This document shows, piece after piece, positions 6,869-9,455 of a stretch of DNA of 9,455 nt (its first letter is position 1; every line of letters starts with the position of its first letter). The stretch is from Deltaproteobacteria bacterium (GTDB taxonomy: Bacteria; Myxococcota; UBA727; JABDBI01): NCBI GenBank assembly GCA_016764955.1, contig JAESQZ010000202.1:1-9455 (forward strand), written 5' to 3'. Both the position numbers and the translations under genes were made by a program. The notes beneath the pieces are model-generated. The model was not told the DNA's origin and ran no database searches. It saw only the letters and a list, made by a program, of their open reading frames with translations.

Positions 6869-6898
6869 TATATAGCATCTATCATGCTTGTTCTGCAA
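6869..6898 (-). promoter_or_regulatory. Candidate vapBC promoter, extended -10
   Basis: On the minus strand TGC-TATATA (hexamer 6874-6869) forms an extended -10 box, with a weak TTGCAG (6898-6893) 18 nt upstream as -35. Only 6 nt separate the box from the vapB ATG at 6862, so transcription should begin at the start codon. The surrounding A+T-rich sequence (about 6861-6885) is a plausible operator for VapBC autorepression, although I see no perfect dyad in it. Confidence 0.42.
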
Positions 6899-7065
6899 GA
6901 AAATTCGCTACGTGTGTAGGTAACAACGCTGTTGGTTTAGTTGGGCTTCACCTGCTTGTTACTCGACTTTTGAGCTTAGGCAAAATATCGAGAGCCATGA
7001 AAGAATTTCGTGCATGGGCAGTTCACTCTAATGTTAATTCGCTTAATTAAAATTCGTCAAAGGTT
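6899..7065. other. Intergenic stretch with no supported gene
   Basis: This gap between the unknown 144-residue gene and vapBC holds no convincing coding sequence. A plus-strand frame of 66 codons crosses it but has no ribosome-binding site and no recognisable domain. Visible structure is limited to a 7-bp inverted repeat, GTAACAA (6920-6926) with TTGTTAC (6956-6962), and an A+T-rich TTAATTAA palindrome near 7043-7050 downstream of the unknown gene. Neither has the G+C stem and T-run of a rho-independent terminator. Confidence 0.5.
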
Positions 7066-7500
7066 TCAGACCACCTGGGCCGAATTCCCACCCAATGCGC
7101 CCATAATCACGGTTTCTTCAGCCTCAGATTTGTGGATTTTGCCAATCACGTCCTTCATCACTTCATCCACCAGCTCATCGAGCACTCTGGCCCAACGCAA
7201 ATATTCAGGCCATAAAACACCTTCCATCATGGCTTTGCTGATCTTGATATGTGAAGTTGTATAACGCTGGCCATGATATCGGTAGGTCTCATAGCCATGT
7301 TTGTCACAAATAGTTGAAAATAGGCGTTTCTTCCATGGACTTTCCGCAGAGACTTTGTATTCAACAGGTTGGTGTTCTCTGTCATGGGCCATTTGAGCGA
7401 GAATGCGTTCTTTGGCTAGTTTAGCCGCTTGACGTTCACCTTCTGAACCGGCTTGTTCAATCAACGCCTCAATTTTAGCGATTTTATCTAAGATTGACAT
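7066..7500 (-). CDS. Conserved-looking protein of unknown function, possibly DUF2786-like
   Basis: A 144-residue soluble protein that I cannot name with certainty. Residues 1-36 (ILDKIAKIEALIEQAGSEG, then ERQAAKLAKERILAQ) have the spacing of the DUF2786 N-terminal helical pair: a KI..L leader helix, a short turn, then an Ala- and Lys-rich helix. The middle contains PWKKRLFSTICDKHGYETYRYHGQRYTTSHIK, with several aromatic and basic residues that could bind nucleic acid. The C-terminal third is helical and acidic (RVLDELVDEVMKDVIGKIH). No catalytic motif, signal peptide or membrane helix is visible. Translation is well supported: AGAGG lies 6 nt before the ATG, the best Shine-Dalgarno in the window. 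It lies between the ATPase gene and vapBC on the same strand, 139 bp after the former. Confidence 0.8.
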   Translation of the reverse strand: MSILDKIAKIEALIEQAGSEGERQAAKLAKERILAQMAHDREHQPVEYKVSAESPWKKRLFSTICDKHGYETYRYHGQRYTTSHIKISKAMMEGVLWPEYLRWARVLDELVDEVMKDVIGKIHKSEAEETVIMGALGGNSAQVV

Positions 7501-7523
7501 CTGTTGCCTCTATCATGCAATGC

Positions 7524-7550
7524 ACCTCGTCTCGATTAGAGACTCCAGGT
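7524..7550. repeat. Imperfect dyad upstream of the unknown 144-residue gene
   Basis: GTCTC (7529-7533) and GAGAC (7539-7543) pair around a 5-nt loop. After a small internal mismatch ACCT (7524-7527) pairs with AGGT (7547-7550). The dyad sits 24-50 nt before the start of the minus-strand gene at 7500, the right place for an operator. It has no T-run, so it is not an obvious terminator of the ATPase gene. The same gap also carries a 10-bp palindrome, TTCCCGGGAA, at 7596-7605. Function is unproven. Confidence 0.3.
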
Positions 7551-7639
7551 CACCCGATATCAGACACCACAGTTAGGTCAAGCTCCTTCCAGCAATTCCC
7601 GGGAAAATAAATAATGGCGTTTGAAAACTAAGCGGATTT

Positions 7640-9076
7640 TTAGATCAGGAAGTCTGAAAAGTTAATAATTTCGGCGAAGAACTCACTTTCTAAAACCTGG
7701 TCTTGTACGCCATTGACATGAATCAAAACAGGTCGGCATGAAAATCCGGTTGGAAGTTTAAGATGCTTTATTTTTTGTTTCATCTCATCTAGGATCTCTG
7801 ACCTGATCTGATTTTTGGAGAATTTGATTTCACAGAGATAAAGCGTATTAAAGCGCGTATGGATGAGATAATCGATCTGACACCCTGATGTTCTAGCAGT
7901 GCTTCGTTGGAAAAACGGGTTGTCAGAAATGATTTCTTCTGGATAAATGTGAAGTTTCGTCCAGATCTTTTTTCGATTATTTAGAACTAAATTTTCGAAT
8001 TGTAAGCCCAAAATACTTTCAAGACCCGGCAAACTCATGAGAGAACGATTTTCAAAGTGACCATGTTCTATCTTACCTCGATTGGGTTTGATATATTTAA
8101 GATAGAAACGCACATAATTATCGCTTAATCTAAAATGGCTGAGTCGACTCTCAGCGCCTGTTTTCAAGTGCCAAGTATAATCCCTCGAAATAAAGCCGGA
8201 TTTCAGTAGATCTTCTAAATACTCACTTAGGCGACCTCCTTTTGGAATATCCATATGTTCACAAATGTCATTATACTCTAAGGCACCATTAGCTAAACTT
8301 TCGACAATTTTCTTATAGGTCTCGCTTCTTTTCGAGAATAAATCGGAAAAGATATTATCAAATTCTTTGAACAGAGCCCCTTTTTTTGAAAAACAGAGAC
8401 GCTTAATGTTTTCCTCAGCACTCAAATTGGGTCGTATTTCCTCCAGATACCTTGGAATTCCCCCCGTGATAGCAAGCAGTTTAAATTTTTCGTAAGAAGA
8501 AACATTGCTTCCAATTGACTCGAAAAATCGATTGCAATCTTTCAAAGGTAGCTCACTTAACGAAAGAGTGAGAGAAATTCGGCCTAAAAACCCAGTGCTG
8601 CTAAGGATATTCTTTTCAATCCAAGTAGAGATGGAGCCACAAATAATTAAAATCAGCTCTGAGTTCTTTTTGAAGTGAATATCCCAGGCGTTTTTGAGCT
8701 TCCCCAAAAAATCAGGATCTTTAGAGCCCATCCAAGATATTTCATCAAAAAGTAAGATGACACGGCCTGTTTTGACAGAACCTGCCAACAGATTGAATAG
8801 CTTACTCCAGTCGTCTGCTAATACCTCTGGCAATTGAGTGGCTGCACTGAGCTGTCGCATGAATACATCTCGTTCAGATTGAGCAGTGGTTTTAGGAGTA
8901 GGCGGCAGACCTAAAAACTGATAAAAAGCATATTTCTTGCCGAATTCTTCTGCAAGGCGGCTTTTCCCGATCCGCCGCCTGCCTTGAATAACTATCAGAC
9001 TAGCGCTCCTTTTTTTCAGGAGAAGTTCTAAATCTTGAAGTTCTTCCTGTCGACCAACAAAAACAGACGTACTCAT
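7640..9076 (-). CDS. AAA-type ATPase with DUF234 nuclease-like C-terminal domain
   Basis: A 478-residue member of the archaeal-type ATPase_2/DUF234 family, common in archaea and scattered in bacteria, with no settled function. Residues 5-210 are a STAND/AAA-like P-loop domain: FVGRQEELQDLE at the front, Walker A GRRRIGKS (32-39, Lys38), Walker B VILLFDEISW (D111, E112), and a sensor-1-like LIICGS. Residues about 250-300 form a winged helix (YNDICEHMDI, then GGRLSEYLEDLLKSGFI). The C-terminal part carries a PD-(D/E)xK-like signature: E361 in LQFENLV, D402 in QIDYLIH, and E416-I-K418 in LCEIKFS, so nuclease activity is possible. I chose the ATG at 9076 because a TTG at 9085 adds only three residues and overlaps the likely -10 region. 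No Shine-Dalgarno is present. It looks A+T-rich compared with mutS and rlmE, suggesting acquisition. Confidence 0.9.
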   Translation of the reverse strand: MSTSVFVGRQEELQDLELLLKKRSASLIVIQGRRRIGKSRLAEEFGKKYAFYQFLGLPPTPKTTAQSERDVFMRQLSAATQLPEVLADDWSKLFNLLAGSVKTGRVILLFDEISWMGSKDPDFLGKLKNAWDIHFKKNSELILIICGSISTWIEKNILSSTGFLGRISLTLSLSELPLKDCNRFFESIGSNVSSYEKFKLLAITGGIPRYLEEIRPNLSAEENIKRLCFSKKGALFKEFDNIFSDLFSKRSETYKKIVESLANGALEYNDICEHMDIPKGGRLSEYLEDLLKSGFISRDYTWHLKTGAESRLSHFRLSDNYVRFYLKYIKPNRGKIEHGHFENRSLMSLPGLESILGLQFENLVLNNRKKIWTKLHIYPEEIISDNPFFQRSTARTSGCQIDYLIHTRFNTLYLCEIKFSKNQIRSEILDEMKQKIKHLKLPTGFSCRPVLIHVNGVQDQVLESEFFAEIINFSDFLI

Positions 9077-9082
9077 AAATAA

Positions 9083-9142
9083 CAATTTGTCATTATGAGG
9101 CCAAAGATGTCAACTTGTTTTTGGTCTCATCATTGCAAATTG
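9083..9142. repeat. Long imperfect inverted repeat between divergent genes
   Basis: The 22-nt arms 9083-9104 and 9121-9142 are reverse complements at 18 of 22 positions, separated by a 16-nt loop. Weaker similarity runs on outside the arms for about 8 nt if one gap is allowed. The left arm starts 7 nt upstream of the ATPase ATG, and the right arm ends 44 nt before the divergent GTG start at 9187. The symmetry around the gap between two divergent genes suggests a shared operator. Duplicated promoter ends or a mobile-element remnant remain possible. Confidence 0.6.
9085..9113 (-). promoter_or_regulatory. Candidate promoter of the DUF234 ATPase gene
   Basis: A perfect TTGACA (9113-9108) on the minus strand lies 17 nt before ACAAAT (9090-9085), a weak -10 box matching at three of six positions and ending 8 nt before the ATG at 9076. 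The -35 box sits in the loop of the long inverted repeat and the -10 box sits in its left arm, so a protein binding the repeat would control this promoter. The -10 assignment is uncertain. Confidence 0.33.
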
Positions 9143-9186
9143 TCTATCTAACGCCGGCAGAAGTTTATTTAAGTTAAGGTCGCCGT

Positions 9187-9455
9187 GTGAGCTGGGCCAT
9201 TTTGCTGATTCCAACGAACTTTTGGCTGCCAATGCAGAAAGTTGGCAAAAGGAGTTTTCTTGCTTCGATGGCAAAGAGGGCAGGCCTACGCTGGAGAAAA
9301 AGTCACATCACCCACAAAGCTGTCAAAAGCCTAGCTGAGCTTACACAGGCCCGCAAAGCGGCTGAGCAAAAGCGTAAGGACTACGCGAATCGATTCGTGC
9401 CTATTCCGGTGTTTTCGGGCTATTATTTAAACATAAAAACAGAGACCTGCGATAA
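9187..9455 (+). CDS. N-terminal part of an unrecognised basic protein, 3' end outside the window
   Basis: I do not recognise this product. The frame begins at a GTG just after an in-frame TAA (9175-9177) and stays open for 89 codons to the window edge. AAGG at 9176-9179 lies 7 nt before the GTG, a good ribosome-binding site, so this is a likely real gene rather than a chance frame. The visible part starts with a modestly hydrophobic stretch (SWAILLIPTNFWLP) that is short for a membrane helix. It continues strongly basic (KRAGLRWRKSHITHKAVK, then QARKAAEQKRKDYANRF) and helical, as expected of a nucleic-acid-binding or linker segment. It diverges from the ATPase gene across a shared control region with a long inverted repeat. 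Function cannot be inferred. Confidence 0.5.
   Translation, partial: MSWAILLIPTNFWLPMQKVGKRSFLASMAKRAGLRWRKSHITHKAVKSLAELTQARKAAEQKRKDYANRFVPIPVFSGYYLNIKTETCD

Noticed and set aside
6920..6962. GTAACAA ... TTGTTAC inverted repeat resembling the ends of an integron attC site
   Set aside because: The span is about 43 bp, too short for an attC. The outer boxes do not fit the RYYYAAC and GTTRRRY consensus, the inner arms do not pair, and no integrase or cassette array is nearby.
6850..7050. 66-codon plus-strand frame across the vapB upstream region
   Set aside because: It has no Shine-Dalgarno and no recognisable domain, and it overlaps the vapB start and promoter antisense. It is probably a chance frame.
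9083..9142. Inverted repeat as the ends of an insertion sequence or MITE
   Set aside because: The 16-nt interior is too short for a transposable element, no target-site duplication flanks the arms, and no transposase is present. A regulatory dyad explains it better, although a remnant cannot be excluded.

Overview
The window looks like bacterial chromosome from a proteobacterial-type organism of moderate GC content. The best lineage clue is a three-gene operon in which an IHF-alpha-like gene is followed directly by a small MerR-type regulator. That pairing is familiar from the former Deltaproteobacteria (Myxococcota, Bdellovibrionota and relatives) and less so from enteric bacteria, where ihfA follows pheT. 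The assignment is an inference from gene order and protein flavour, not a database match.

Layout, left to right. Positions 1-829 hold two plus-strand fragments of unknown role: the C-terminal end of an unrecognised protein entering from the left edge, and a short frame with one NHL-type beta-propeller repeat, possibly the debris of a larger gene. Positions 883-3927 hold the minus-strand operon ihfA > merR-like > mutS, with 14-bp and 4-bp gene overlaps. Diverging from it is rlmE (23S rRNA 2'-O-methyltransferase, 3972-4553), with at most 44 bp between the two starts. Next on the plus strand come a small predicted secreted protein (4595-4945) and a polytopic MgtC/SapB-DUF4010 membrane protein (4987-6225).

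From 6237 to 9076 all genes are on the minus strand and look accessory. In transcription order they are a DUF234-type AAA ATPase with a PD-(D/E)xK-like C-terminal domain, an unrecognised 144-residue protein, and a VapBC toxin-antitoxin pair that ends 11 bp from the MgtC-family stop. The ATPase gene looks more A+T-rich than the housekeeping block. To its right, a divergent small basic-protein gene (9187 to the edge) shares a control region containing a 22-bp, 18/22-matching inverted repeat that brackets a TTGACA -35-like box.

The core genes serve DNA architecture (IHF), mismatch repair (MutS) and ribosome maturation (RlmE). The right third is plausibly a small genomic island or defence/maintenance cluster. 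A recurring pattern is that several genes have a promoter-like -10 box only 6-9 nt before the start codon and no Shine-Dalgarno sequence, which suggests leaderless transcripts. I see no rRNA, tRNA, CRISPR array, insertion sequence or convincing rho-independent terminator. The most novel-looking material is the right-end ATPase/unknown-gene pair with its shared inverted repeat.
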